From Spirochaetales bacterium UBA6872 (GTDB lineage: Bacteria; Spirochaetota; Spirochaetia; Sphaerochaetales; Sphaerochaetaceae), in the NCBI GenBank assembly GCA_002452215.1, contig DKCO01000025.1, forward strand, positions 1-7,227: a stretch of DNA of 7,227 bases, read 5' to 3'. The notes beneath the pieces are model-generated. The model saw only the letters and a program-made list of their open reading frames with translations. It was not told the origin of the DNA and searched no databases. A program made the position numbers and the translations under genes. This document shows, in pieces, positions 1 through 6,220 of this stretch (positions are counted from its first letter, which is position 1; every line of letters starts with the position of its first letter).

Positions 1-8
1 TTTTTCAT
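1..8 (-). CDS. Start of a third outer-membrane-type gene (5' fragment)
   Basis: Only the start codon, one Lys codon and two bases of a further codon are inside the window, reading leftward. A gene is inferred because the sequence from the start codon through the ribosome binding site and leader is base-for-base the same as that of the outer-membrane-type gene starting at 2801. It is almost the same as that of the gene starting at 6081. The first residues would be M-K-K or similar, as in both complete paralogues. The product cannot be read from this fragment. Membership of the same secreted beta-barrel family is inference from the shared leader alone. Confidence 0.6.
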
Positions 9-86
9 TATTTCCTCACCGGGTAAATGGCTTGTAGTGCAAGGAAATAATTGAATTTTTCATGTGAAGTGCAGAAAAAGGATATG
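9..86 (-). promoter_or_regulatory. Conserved outer-membrane-gene leader, copy A
   Basis: Read on the minus strand, this holds a strong Shine-Dalgarno GAGGAAA (11-17) five bases before the start codon at 8. It also holds two direct TGCACT hexamers (36-41 and 68-73) and a CATATCC block (80-86). A candidate promoter is TCTGCA (70-75), a 17-base spacer and AATTAT (47-52), which would give an untranslated leader of about 30 bases. The promoter match to the sigma-70 consensus is poor, so it rests mainly on its position and on conservation in all three copies. With its adjoining start codon, this copy matches copy C at 82 of 86 positions. It lies back to back with the ATPase gene at 214, with no gene between them. 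Confidence 0.7.
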
Positions 87-142
87 CATAGTAGCTTTGA
101 AGCCAGTGAGTTCCTCGCATAATTCATTCTCTGTTTTGATTC

Positions 143-171
143 TTGTTGAATGATTGGATATGGTTTATACT
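143..171 (+). promoter_or_regulatory. Candidate sigma-70-type promoter of the first ATPase gene
   Basis: TTGTTG (143-148) and TATACT (166-171) are separated by exactly 17 bases. The -10 matches the consensus at five of six positions; the -35 is weak. Transcription would start near 178, leaving about 35 bases before the ATG at 214. This placement fits the start at 214 better than a start at the TTG at 154, which would lie inside the promoter. Confidence 0.4.
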
Positions 172-181
172 TTTGAAAAAG

Positions 182-197
182 TTGTGTATAGACACAA
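182..197. promoter_or_regulatory. Perfect dyad TTGTGT-N4-ACACAA, possible operator
   Basis: Six-base arms at 182-187 and 192-197 flank ATAG. The dyad lies just downstream of the predicted transcription start and just before the ribosome binding site at 205, where a repressor could act. The core TGTGT-N4-ACACA recurs at 6221-6234. The 5-4-5 spacing resembles sites of the CRP/FNR superfamily, but short dyads are common by chance and no regulator gene is in the window. Confidence 0.3.
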
Positions 198-204
198 ATA
201 TTTC

Positions 205-210
205 GGAGAA
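205..210 (+). promoter_or_regulatory. Ribosome binding site that fixes the ATPase start at 214
   Basis: GGAGAA lies at 205-210, with GGAG ending five bases before the ATG at 214. Neither the TTG at 154 nor the ATG at 160 has a comparable purine-rich site. Family members also usually begin with a short sequence like M-x-I-K-R-D, which is exactly what follows the ATG at 214. Confidence 0.7.
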
Positions 211-213
211 TAT

Positions 214-1515
214 ATGTATATCAAAAGAGATGTGTATCTAAACAGCTTAATAGGCAAGATGAACAACGGCCTTGTGAAGGTTATAACTGGCGTAAGGCGT
301 TCTGGAAAATCATTTATCCTGTTCAATATCTTTTATGATTATCTGAAAGAGCAAGGTATAGACGATGAGCATATAATAAAACTTGCATTGGATACTGAGC
401 AAAATGCGATTTACAGAAATCCAATAAAGCTGGGTGAGTATCTTAGCTCAAAAATCATCGATGGCGATAGATACTACATCCTATTGGATGAGGTTCAATT
501 CGTTATCCCTGTACTCAATCCAGCATTCAAAAACTCAGGTTTATCAAGAAGCGATATTCCTAAAGTGACTTTATTCGATGTTCTTAATGGCATGATGAAC
601 AAAAACGCTGACATATACATTACTGGAAGCAATTCCAAAATGCTATCAAAGGATCTTGTTACTGAATTCAGGGGAAGAGATGATCAAGTACTTGTGATGC
701 CTCTGTCATTCAAAGAGTATTATGGCTATGTGGGTGGCGACAAGGATGATGCACTTGATGAGTACATTGTATTCGGAGGAATGCCAAGAACACTCGGACT
801 TGCAAGCCGAAAAGACAAGATGGATTATCTTGAGCGTCTCTTTTCCGAGACTTATATCAAGGACATTGCGAGTCGATACAAAATAGATCGAGAGGATGTG
901 CTTTCAGATATCATAAACATTTTATGCTCATCTGTGGGTTCCCTTACAAGTATAAACAAGCTAAGGAATACGCTCAATTCAATAAAAAAATGCAATATCA
1001 CTCATGAAAGGGTCCAAAAATATATCGATTATATTGTTGATTCAATGCTCTTCGGTAGAGCTGTTCAATACAGCATAAAAGGAAAGCGATATATAGATTC
1101 GACAATCAAGTATTATGCAGTAGACACAGGGCTCAGAAATGCACGCTTGAATTTCAGGCTAATCGAGGAGACGCACTTGATGGAGAACATCATATACAAC
1201 GAGTTGATCCATCGCGGATACTCTGTAGATGTTGGCATTGTGGAGCTTTATGGCAAGGAAAACACCAAGACTGTAAGGAATACCTATGAGATTGACTTTA
1301 TTGCATATGATGGGAATGAGAAAGTCTATATACAATCAACATTTGCTTTGACCACAGATGAAAAGAGAAAACAGGAGTCACGCCCTCTATTGAACACTGG
1401 AGATGGATTTAGAAAGATTATAATAGAGCGCAATTGCATAGCATCTGGTCTGTATGATGAAGATGGCATAAAACACATCAGCCTTGCTGATTTCCTTCTT
1501 AATGAAGAGTTTTAA
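214..1515 (+). CDS. AAA_14/DUF4143 family ATP-binding protein (RRSGKS type)
   Basis: This is a 433-residue cytoplasmic P-loop ATPase. The Walker A motif is GVRRSGKS (26-33) and the Walker B motif is YILLDEVQ (88-95). A sensor-like TGSNS (137-141) and the GGMP element typical of the family (188-191) follow. The C-terminal DUF4143 part has AVDTGLRN (302-309), ENIIYNEL (324-331) and EIDF (359-362). Many relatives have a PD-(D/E)XK nuclease-like C-terminus. Here the strand after EIDF reads YIQST (372-376), so the E-x-K pair is missing and nuclease activity is unlikely. The length is normal for the family. The start at 214 is chosen on the ribosome binding site and the family-like N-terminus; the frame is open upstream to a TTG at 154. 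It is transcribed away from the leftward gene at 8 and towards the gene ending at 1674. The cellular role of this family is not established, and I see nothing here that assigns one. Confidence 0.9.
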   Translation: MYIKRDVYLNSLIGKMNNGLVKVITGVRRSGKSFILFNIFYDYLKEQGIDDEHIIKLALDTEQNAIYRNPIKLGEYLSSKIIDGDRYYILLDEVQFVIPVLNPAFKNSGLSRSDIPKVTLFDVLNGMMNKNADIYITGSNSKMLSKDLVTEFRGRDDQVLVMPLSFKEYYGYVGGDKDDALDEYIVFGGMPRTLGLASRKDKMDYLERLFSETYIKDIASRYKIDREDVLSDIINILCSSVGSLTSINKLRNTLNSIKKCNITHERVQKYIDYIVDSMLFGRAVQYSIKGKRYIDSTIKYYAVDTGLRNARLNFRLIEETHLMENIIYNELIHRGYSVDVGIVELYGKENTKTVRNTYEIDFIAYDGNEKVYIQSTFALTTDEKRKQESRPLLNTGDGFRKIIIERNCIASGLYDEDGIKHISLADFLLNEEF

Positions 1516-1532
1516 CAGCTCTCAAACAAAAT

Positions 1533-1617
1533 CCAGCAAGCATGCAATCCACAATAGAAGATGCATCGACTTTCGATTGTGGGTATCATTAGAAAGAATC
1601 TTTATTTATCTTGTTGG
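1533..1617. repeat. Long imperfect inverted repeat downstream of an outer-membrane gene
   Basis: CCAGCAAG (1533-1540) pairs with CTTGTTGG (1610-1617) with one G-T wobble on the plus strand. A nested pair, CCACAAT (1549-1555) with ATTGTGG (1576-1582), sits inside. There is no following T-tract on either strand, so it is not a standard intrinsic terminator. An element with the same outer arms and a shared internal TCGATT...GGG lies at the equivalent place behind the other complete outer-membrane gene (4566-4616). It could be an RNA 3'-end structure or the remnant of a duplicated spacer. Confidence 0.4.
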
Positions 1618-1624
1618 AATTATC

Positions 1625-1651
1625 AAAAACGGCATGAGATAACCCATGCCG
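1625..1651 (-). terminator. Intrinsic terminator of the outer-membrane gene ending at 1674
   Basis: On the minus strand, CGGCATG (1651-1645) pairs perfectly with CATGCCG (1636-1630) across an 8-base loop. Five T's (1629-1625) follow directly. It lies 22 bases past the stop codon. On the plus strand the hairpin is not followed by T's, so it does not serve the convergent ATPase gene. Confidence 0.85.
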
Positions 1652-1673
1652 CATGTATGACAATCCTCTATTA

Positions 1674-2801
1674 TTAGAATACGATGATCATCTTTGGAGT
1701 AAGGGAGAACTTGCCAGTCTTTCCTTCTCCTGCCTTTGTGTAGTCTGCATTGAGAGCAAACTCTACGCCAGCAAGGTCATATGATGCATCAGCACCAACA
1801 GAGAAGTACTTTCCAGCATTCTCAAGGTCTGCGATGTTGTAATAGACATCAAGAGCAAGTTTCTCGATAGGGTTCAAGTTTACTTGCATGTTGAGGCCGT
1901 ACTTGCTTTCTGCATCGCCTTCCTCTGGAATTTTGTTGCCCATTGTGAACTCTGCATAAGCATCAACAAGGTCAACACCACCAGATACAGCAATAGCAAA
2001 TGAATTGTATGTATACTTAGCACCAGATATTTTTTCTTTTGCTTCCACGGCAATGTTGTCATATGCTGACACGCCAAGCTTGAAGTCAATGTCAGCAAGC
2101 TTCGCGATGTCTGCGTTTGCAGAGAAGCCGAAGACATGGTCAGCTGTTACATCATATACATCGTTAAATTTTCCAGTTACCGTATTGCCTTTTTCGTCTT
2201 TGACTTCTTCTTTGTCGTTTACAAAACCATCAGCGAAGTATCCCTTATATGAATATGCTGCTGCCAAAGCAATTCCGTCAACTGGCTCTGTCTTTGCACT
2301 GATAACGATTGAACCGCCATCTGATGTTGGGTCGAATGCGACATTGAACTTTGCGAGCTTTCCATAGCCCATAGCAAGCTGCATTGACTCTTTCCCATTG
2401 TTCTTGAGTTTGTAGTACTCGTTTCCTGTTGGATCTGAGTAAGCTGAGAGCGCTGTCATCTTCGAGTTGTTTCCAAGGCTGATAGCCAAGCTGAAATCGC
2501 CAAGGTCCATTCCGCCAAGAGCAAGCGCCTTTGTGACGTCAAATGATGCATTTGCAGCCCACTTGTCGTTCGAGTCAAGAGCGCCTATGTTCTTCAAGCC
2601 AACAGTCCAAAGACCATTGTCGTCTGAGAACTTGATAACAAGCTTTGCTTCCTCTGTCTTCCATGCTGCGCTTGTAGCATCGCCTTCTTCTGGGAATGTG
2701 AATGTGTAGCCCTGTCTGAATCTTCCTGAGAAGCTCACACCTGCGAATAAAGTTGCTGTTGCCAACATTGCAACAACAGCGATTGTGAGTACTTTTTTCA
2801 T
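1674..2801 (-). CDS. Secreted outer-membrane beta-barrel-type protein (paralogue B)
   Basis: The 375-residue product starts with a classic signal peptide: MKK, a hydrophobic stretch to about residue 18, and cleavage expected after A20 (TLFA|GVS). The mature part is rich in Gly, Ala, Asp and Lys and in short alternating polar/hydrophobic stretches, with no long hydrophobic helix. It ends MIIVF, and the terminal Phe is the usual C-terminal signal of outer-membrane beta-barrels. The likely location is the outer membrane, as a porin or surface protein; the substrate is unknown. It is a divergent paralogue of the gene at 4675-6081. Both have P-I...LDVYY (B residues 311-321) followed by GA(D/S)ASY (B 336-341). 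The frame is open upstream to 2927, but the start at 2801 is chosen because it gives the signal peptide and has GAGGAAA (2804-2810) at the right spacing. The longer version would read through the conserved leader. I do not recognise a named family. Confidence 0.8.
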   Translation of the reverse strand: MKKVLTIAVVAMLATATLFAGVSFSGRFRQGYTFTFPEEGDATSAAWKTEEAKLVIKFSDDNGLWTVGLKNIGALDSNDKWAANASFDVTKALALGGMDLGDFSLAISLGNNSKMTALSAYSDPTGNEYYKLKNNGKESMQLAMGYGKLAKFNVAFDPTSDGGSIVISAKTEPVDGIALAAAYSYKGYFADGFVNDKEEVKDEKGNTVTGKFNDVYDVTADHVFGFSANADIAKLADIDFKLGVSAYDNIAVEAKEKISGAKYTYNSFAIAVSGGVDLVDAYAEFTMGNKIPEEGDAESKYGLNMQVNLNPIEKLALDVYYNIADLENAGKYFSVGADASYDLAGVEFALNADYTKAGEGKTGKFSLTPKMIIVF

Positions 2802-2879
2802 TATTTCCTCACCGGGTAAATGGCTTGTAGTGCAAGGAAATATCCAGTTTTTTGAAGGAAAGTGCAGAAATGGGATATG
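2802..2879 (-). promoter_or_regulatory. Conserved outer-membrane-gene leader, copy B
   Basis: The ribosome binding site GAGGAAA is at 2804-2810. TGCACT hexamers lie at 2829-2834 and 2861-2866, again 32 bases apart, and CATATCC at 2873-2879. The 49 bases 2794-2842 are identical to 1-49. Beyond that, the segment between the two hexamers has diverged while the spacing is kept. The candidate promoter here is TCTGCA (2863-2868), a 17-base spacer and GGATAT (2840-2845), a better -10 than in copies A and C. Confidence 0.7.
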
Positions 2880-3101
2880 GAAAACCAATGCTTTCAAAGT
2901 AAAAAACATGTTTGCATCAAATAGCAATTGTCTATCCTAATATCCTTTTGTCTAATCGTAATTTACTAAAGCAGATTATTCTTATTTATCTATTTTGGAT
3001 TAGACTGAGTTTATGTCCATATGAAACTTGATAACTGGACATTTCCATGCTTTAAGGATTTGCAGCTTTCTAAGAAGTAGCTCTACGCTATGGATTCTGA
3101 C
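2880..3101. other. Gene-free spacer between the second ATPase and paralogue B
   Basis: I see no gene here. It lies downstream of the ATPase stop at 3102 and upstream of leader copy B. It contains a 10-base palindrome AAACATGTTT (2904-2913), an 8-base inverted repeat (2950-2957 with 2998-3005), and a 6-base stem ATGTCC/GGACAT (3013-3018 with 3037-3042) with an 18-base loop. None has a T-tract, so no convincing terminator for the ATPase gene was found, and readthrough into paralogue B is possible. Confidence 0.5.
2950..3005. repeat. 8-bp perfect inverted repeat GTCTAATC / GATTAGAC
   Basis: The arms are 2950-2957 and 2998-3005 with a 40-base AT-rich spacer. The site lies about 150-205 bases upstream of the paralogue B start codon. 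It could be a pair of binding sites or chance; there is no other support. Confidence 0.3.
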
Positions 3102-4433
3102 TTATATATACTCAGTGAAGTATACTGGTAGATATACAACACCATCGTCTTTCTTGAAATCCTTTGTGTATATAAGATAACTTTCAGCAATTCTTGATGA
3201 GTATTTCCTTCTGAAAGCATCCAATGATGCATGCCTGGCATAGCCTGAGCTTTTTACTTCAATCGGGCATATTTTATTCTTTCTTGGTATGATGAAATCG
3301 ATTTCGCTAAAATTCGAAGAGTCGTGCTTTTCCTTGAAAATATAGTAGTAAAGCTTCTTTCCCGATGAACGTAGCATTTGGGCAACAAGATTTTCATAAA
3401 TGTAGCCGAGATTAACAGGAAGCTTATCAAACAAAAGCTTCTCATAGATAATGTTTCCTGTGAAATCATGGTCCCAAAAGGCAAGTGTAACAAATAGACC
3501 AGTATCAAGAAGATACATTCGGAATTTGTCAGGATCTATTGTCAATGCCATACCAATGTTGGGATCATTTACATGATAGCAAAGATTCACAATCATTGAA
3601 GCTTCCATATCGGATAGAGCCTCATCCATTTTTGCGTTGCTGGATTTTTTGTAAACAAACCTTGTTCTGAATCTAGATGAACCAAGCGACAGCTGAGCAG
3701 GAATTGATTTCAGCAAAGGAGGAATGCGCTTGTCGATTTTATTCAAATCATTGAAATAAAGCTCAAGGATTTGTCTTTTCACATTATCTACAATACGAAG
3801 ATCATTGGTTTCTATATAGCTTTTAACAGCTTGAGGCATTCCCCCTACAAGCATATAAAGCCGGAGCTCCTTCATTAGTTTTCGATTTATTGTATCTCCT
3901 AATGGTTTTTCACTTTGGTAAGCCATTTCCAATGAATTACTGTTTTCTCCTGAAGTAGCAAGGCGGAATTCATCAAAGCTCATGGGTTGCATTTCTATAG
4001 CAAATTCCTCGCTTGGAATAAGAATGTCCTTCACATTTCTAGAAATTGACAGCAATGAGCCAGTTTCGATATAGTCAAACCTACCATCTGCGACAAGATG
4101 CTTTATCGCTTGCCTTGCTTTCGGGAAGAGTTGGACCTCATCAAATATTATAACTGAATCCCTTTCGTGCAAACTAACACCGAAAAGAACACTAAGCCTA
4201 AGAAAGAAATAGTTCAGGTCTGACATGTCCTCAAATAGTTCTTTAATGTTTTTATCTTCCTTGGAAAAATCTATCAAAACAAAGCTTTTATACTCTTTTT
4301 TTGCAAACTCTTTCACTATTGTTGTCTTTCCAATCCTCCTTGCTCCTTTTACTAGCAAAGCCGAAGCACCGTTCTGTCTTTTCCAATCAAGTATATTTTG
4401 GTAAATAGTGCGTTTGAAGATGATTTCTGGCAT
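3102..4433 (-). CDS. AAA_14/DUF4143 family ATP-binding protein (RRIGKT type) with nuclease-like C-terminus
   Basis: This is a 443-residue cytoplasmic P-loop ATPase. The Walker A motif is GARRIGKT (30-37), the Walker B is VIIFDEVQ (94-101), and ETGS (123-126) is sensor-like. GGMP is at 197-200. The C-terminal DUF4143 half has YLLDTGL (307-313), YENLVA (346-351) and then EIDF (377-380) followed by IEVK (391-394). That D...ExK pattern is the PD-(D/E)XK nuclease-like core, and unlike in the other ATPase of this window it is intact. Whether such proteins cut DNA is not established. The two ATPases share the architecture but differ through most of their length, so they are distinct subgroups and not a recent duplication. 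The start at 4433 has AGGGA seven bases upstream and a family-like N-terminus. It is on the same strand as, and 241 bases downstream of, the outer-membrane gene at 4675, with a terminator between them, so it is probably transcribed separately. Confidence 0.9.
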   Translation of the reverse strand: MPEIIFKRTIYQNILDWKRQNGASALLVKGARRIGKTTIVKEFAKKEYKSFVLIDFSKEDKNIKELFEDMSDLNYFFLRLSVLFGVSLHERDSVIIFDEVQLFPKARQAIKHLVADGRFDYIETGSLLSISRNVKDILIPSEEFAIEMQPMSFDEFRLATSGENSNSLEMAYQSEKPLGDTINRKLMKELRLYMLVGGMPQAVKSYIETNDLRIVDNVKRQILELYFNDLNKIDKRIPPLLKSIPAQLSLGSSRFRTRFVYKKSSNAKMDEALSDMEASMIVNLCYHVNDPNIGMALTIDPDKFRMYLLDTGLFVTLAFWDHDFTGNIIYEKLLFDKLPVNLGYIYENLVAQMLRSSGKKLYYYIFKEKHDSSNFSEIDFIIPRKNKICPIEVKSSGYARHASLDAFRRKYSSRIAESYLIYTKDFKKDDGVVYLPVYFTEYI

Positions 4434-4478
4434 AGATAATTCCCTTTATATGCCATGATGATAAAATGGAACTTGAAA

Positions 4479-4554
4479 AATGTAAAATCTATAAATGCAA
4501 AATAGTACATGAATGTAAAATCTTTTAGTCAATTAAGGTGCAAAAATGCAAAAT
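4479..4554. repeat. Four direct copies of AATGYAAAAT upstream of the second ATPase
   Basis: AATGTAAAAT occurs at 4479-4488 and 4512-4521, and AATGCAAAAT at 4494-4503 and 4545-4554. The T and C versions alternate. Start-to-start distances are 15, 18 and 33 bases. The block lies 46-121 bases upstream of the ATPase start at 4433 and reads ATTTTRCATT in the direction of that gene. It may be a regulator binding array or simple AT-rich drift. Confidence 0.5.
4502..4532 (-). promoter_or_regulatory. Weak candidate promoter of the second ATPase gene
   Basis: On the minus strand TTGACT (4532-4527) is a good -35 and TACTAT (4507-4502) a fair -10. The 19-base spacer is longer than ideal. The candidate lies among the AATGYAAAAT repeats, so a protein bound there would affect it. 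Other AT-rich -10 choices nearby are possible. Confidence 0.25.
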
Positions 4555-4565
4555 CCTTATGAAAG

Positions 4566-4616
4566 CCCCAGCAAGAAAGTCGATTATTGGGGAAACGCCT
4601 TGTTGTCTTGCCGGGG
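4566..4616. repeat. Imperfect inverted repeat behind paralogue C
   Basis: On the minus strand CCCCGGCAAG (4616-4607) pairs with CTTGCTGGGG (4575-4566). This gives ten pairs with one G-T wobble and a 31-base loop. It begins four bases past the terminator T's and lacks a clear T-tract of its own. Its arms and internal TCGATT...GGGG resemble the element at 1533-1617, which has the same position relative to paralogue B. Confidence 0.45.
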
Positions 4617-4620
4617 ATAT

Positions 4621-4649
4621 AAAATCGGCATGAGACATACCCACACCGA
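4621..4649 (-). terminator. Probable intrinsic terminator of paralogue C
   Basis: On the minus strand TCGGTGTGGG (4649-4640) pairs with GTCTCATGCCGA read from its 3' end (4625-4634), with G-T wobbles, across a five-base loop. Four T's follow (4624-4621). It lies about 25 bases past the stop codon at 4675. It shares the GGG-TAT...CTCATGCCG pattern with the terminator at 1625-1651 and looks like a mutated version of it. Confidence 0.65.
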
Positions 4650-4674
4650 AAAATATGTTTTTATTCTTTTCCTA

Positions 4675-6081
4675 TTAGAAAGCAACATTGCATGATGCAA
4701 CAATCTTTCCAAAGTCCTGAGTTGTCTTCTGGTCTTTGAGAAGGTTCATGTCATTGTCACCCTCTGAGTATGCAAGCTTGAGAGTTGCACCTGGGATGAT
4801 AGCATCTGATGAAATTGCAGCGTTTATAGCAAGAACCATATCCTTTTCATCAACAACAGTTGACCAATCAAGACCACCTTCAACCTTGAATGCATCAAAT
4901 GCATAAGATGCAGATGCACCAGCTGAAATCTTGTCGTTTTTATTTGTATCAGCAATCAAATCGTTGTTGAGCTTGTATCCGCCATATACAGAAAGCTCGA
5001 GAGCATCAAGAGCAAATGCTGCTGTAAGCTTCATATCCTGTGACTTGAGAATGTCTTTTGCCTGGAATGTAAGCTTTACAGGAACCTCGAATGAATTCAA
5101 ATCAGCAACAAGCTTTGCAGAAAGAAGATCCTTCTTTGTATCATTTGCTGCTGCGACCTTATCTTCTGCAAGGCCATCTTTCTTTGCTGTTGCAGATGTT
5201 GCATAGTATACATCAAGTGTAATTGGATCTACAGAAAGCTTTGCTGCAACGTCCATTCCGAATGCGTCCTTTGCATCGTCTTTCTTGAAGTTGTATCCAA
5301 GGTCTGATGCTACAGAGAACTTACCCCAATCAAAATCGCCTGTCAAAGCAAGTGAAGCACCGAGTGTGTTGTTATTATTTGCCCCGTAAGTTTTATCCTC
5401 TCCGACTTTATTCTCTGAATATGTATAGACAGCACCAGCCTTAATAGCAAGCTGATCTTCTGCAAACTTATACTCAGGTGTTGCAACATATGCTGTTGCG
5501 AATGTCTTCTTTGTCTCTTCATTTAGACCTAGTAGACCAAATCCAAGTTTGTAGCCAGCAATGCCAACCTCAACACCAGGAGCTTTCTCGTATCCTGGCT
5601 TATATGTGTATGCTGCAGAATACTTTGCTTTGTAGACACCATAATCATTGACATCCTTCTTTACTGTGTTTGTATCGATTGCAGACTTTGCAAAGTCAGG
5701 CTGTGAAGGAACGCCAAGAAGGCTTACATACCAGTTCTCACCAGCAACTTTAGCTTCTGTGATATCAACAATTGTATAAATGCTAGCATCTGGAGTTTTA
5801 ACTTCAAATGGATCTCCAGGAGCTGTTCCATTCTGGTTTGACATGAAACCAAGCTTGAAGTTTGCCTTGATCGATGCATATACATCACCCTCAGCAATCT
5901 TTTCTGCATCAGCAGTAGCAATGTCAAAGTCAAAAGTTACGCTTGTGTCGTTTCCAATAAAGCCATATTGCTTGGTCTCGAAATTGTAACCAAATCCAGC
6001 TGTTGCAGAACCTGAGAAGCCAGCAAAAGCCATGCTTGCTGCGAGCAGTGCAACCAATGCAATAGAAAGAATCTTTTTCAT
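4675..6081 (-). CDS. Secreted outer-membrane beta-barrel-type protein (paralogue C)
   Basis: The 468-residue product has a signal peptide MKKILSIALVALLAASMAFA with cleavage expected after A20 (AFA|GFS), a textbook A-x-A site. The mature part is rich in Ala, Lys, Asp and Gly, with repeated short amphipathic strands and many Tyr and Phe residues, as expected for a transmembrane beta-barrel. It ends NVAF, and the final Phe fits the outer-membrane assembly signal. A single Cys (464) is near the end. D-P-I-T-LDVYY (285-293) and GASASY (388-393) match the corresponding motifs of the protein at 1674-2801, so the two are paralogues. This one is 93 residues longer. The role is probably porin or surface protein; the substrate is unknown. 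The start at 6081 is supported by GAGGAAA (6084-6090) and by the signal peptide. It stands alone between its own leader and terminator, as a single-gene cassette. Confidence 0.82.
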   Translation of the reverse strand: MKKILSIALVALLAASMAFAGFSGSATAGFGYNFETKQYGFIGNDTSVTFDFDIATADAEKIAEGDVYASIKANFKLGFMSNQNGTAPGDPFEVKTPDASIYTIVDITEAKVAGENWYVSLLGVPSQPDFAKSAIDTNTVKKDVNDYGVYKAKYSAAYTYKPGYEKAPGVEVGIAGYKLGFGLLGLNEETKKTFATAYVATPEYKFAEDQLAIKAGAVYTYSENKVGEDKTYGANNNNTLGASLALTGDFDWGKFSVASDLGYNFKKDDAKDAFGMDVAAKLSVDPITLDVYYATSATAKKDGLAEDKVAAANDTKKDLLSAKLVADLNSFEVPVKLTFQAKDILKSQDMKLTAAFALDALELSVYGGYKLNNDLIADTNKNDKISAGASASYAFDAFKVEGGLDWSTVVDEKDMVLAINAAISSDAIIPGATLKLAYSEGDNDMNLLKDQKTTQDFGKIVASCNVAF

Positions 6082-6159
6082 TATTTCCTCACCAGATAAA
6101 TGGCTTGTAGTGCAAAGAAATAATTGGATTTTTCATGTGAAGTGCAGAAAAAGGATATG
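6082..6159 (-). promoter_or_regulatory. Conserved outer-membrane-gene leader, copy C
   Basis: The ribosome binding site GAGGAAA is at 6084-6090. TGCACT hexamers lie at 6109-6114 and 6141-6146 (32 bases apart), and CATATCC at 6153-6159. The candidate promoter is TCTGCA (6143-6148), 17 bases and AATTAT (6120-6125). Over 6074-6159 it differs from copy A at only four positions, without gaps. Weaker similarity continues upstream for about 16 bases. Confidence 0.7.
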
Positions 6160-6220
6160 ATTGTTAGCTTTACAGAGGGAGGTGTTTTCTATTTCTGAAA
6201 CATTTCAAATCCGAAAAAAG

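Noticed and set aside
154..213. TTG/ATG-initiated N-terminal extension of the first ATPase
   Set aside because: It has no ribosome binding site and overlaps the candidate promoter; the ATG at 214 has a good site and a family-like N-terminus.
1880..2709. Open frames overlapping paralogue B on both strands
   Set aside because: They are shadows of the signal-peptide-bearing gene, with low-complexity Ser/Ala/Phe-rich translations and no initiation signals.
3013..3042. ATGTCC/GGACAT hairpin as terminator of the second ATPase
   Set aside because: The stem is only six pairs with an 18-base loop, and no T-tract follows on the minus strand.
4931..5989. Open frames overlapping paralogue C
   Set aside because: They are shadows caused by the Ala/Lys/Asp-rich composition of the real gene, with no ribosome binding sites.
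1..6159. Reading the three leader copies as a CRISPR array or insertion-sequence ends
   Set aside because: There are only three copies, kilobases apart, all in the same orientation, each placed at a start codon with a ribosome binding site. They are gene leaders, not array repeats or terminal inverted repeats.
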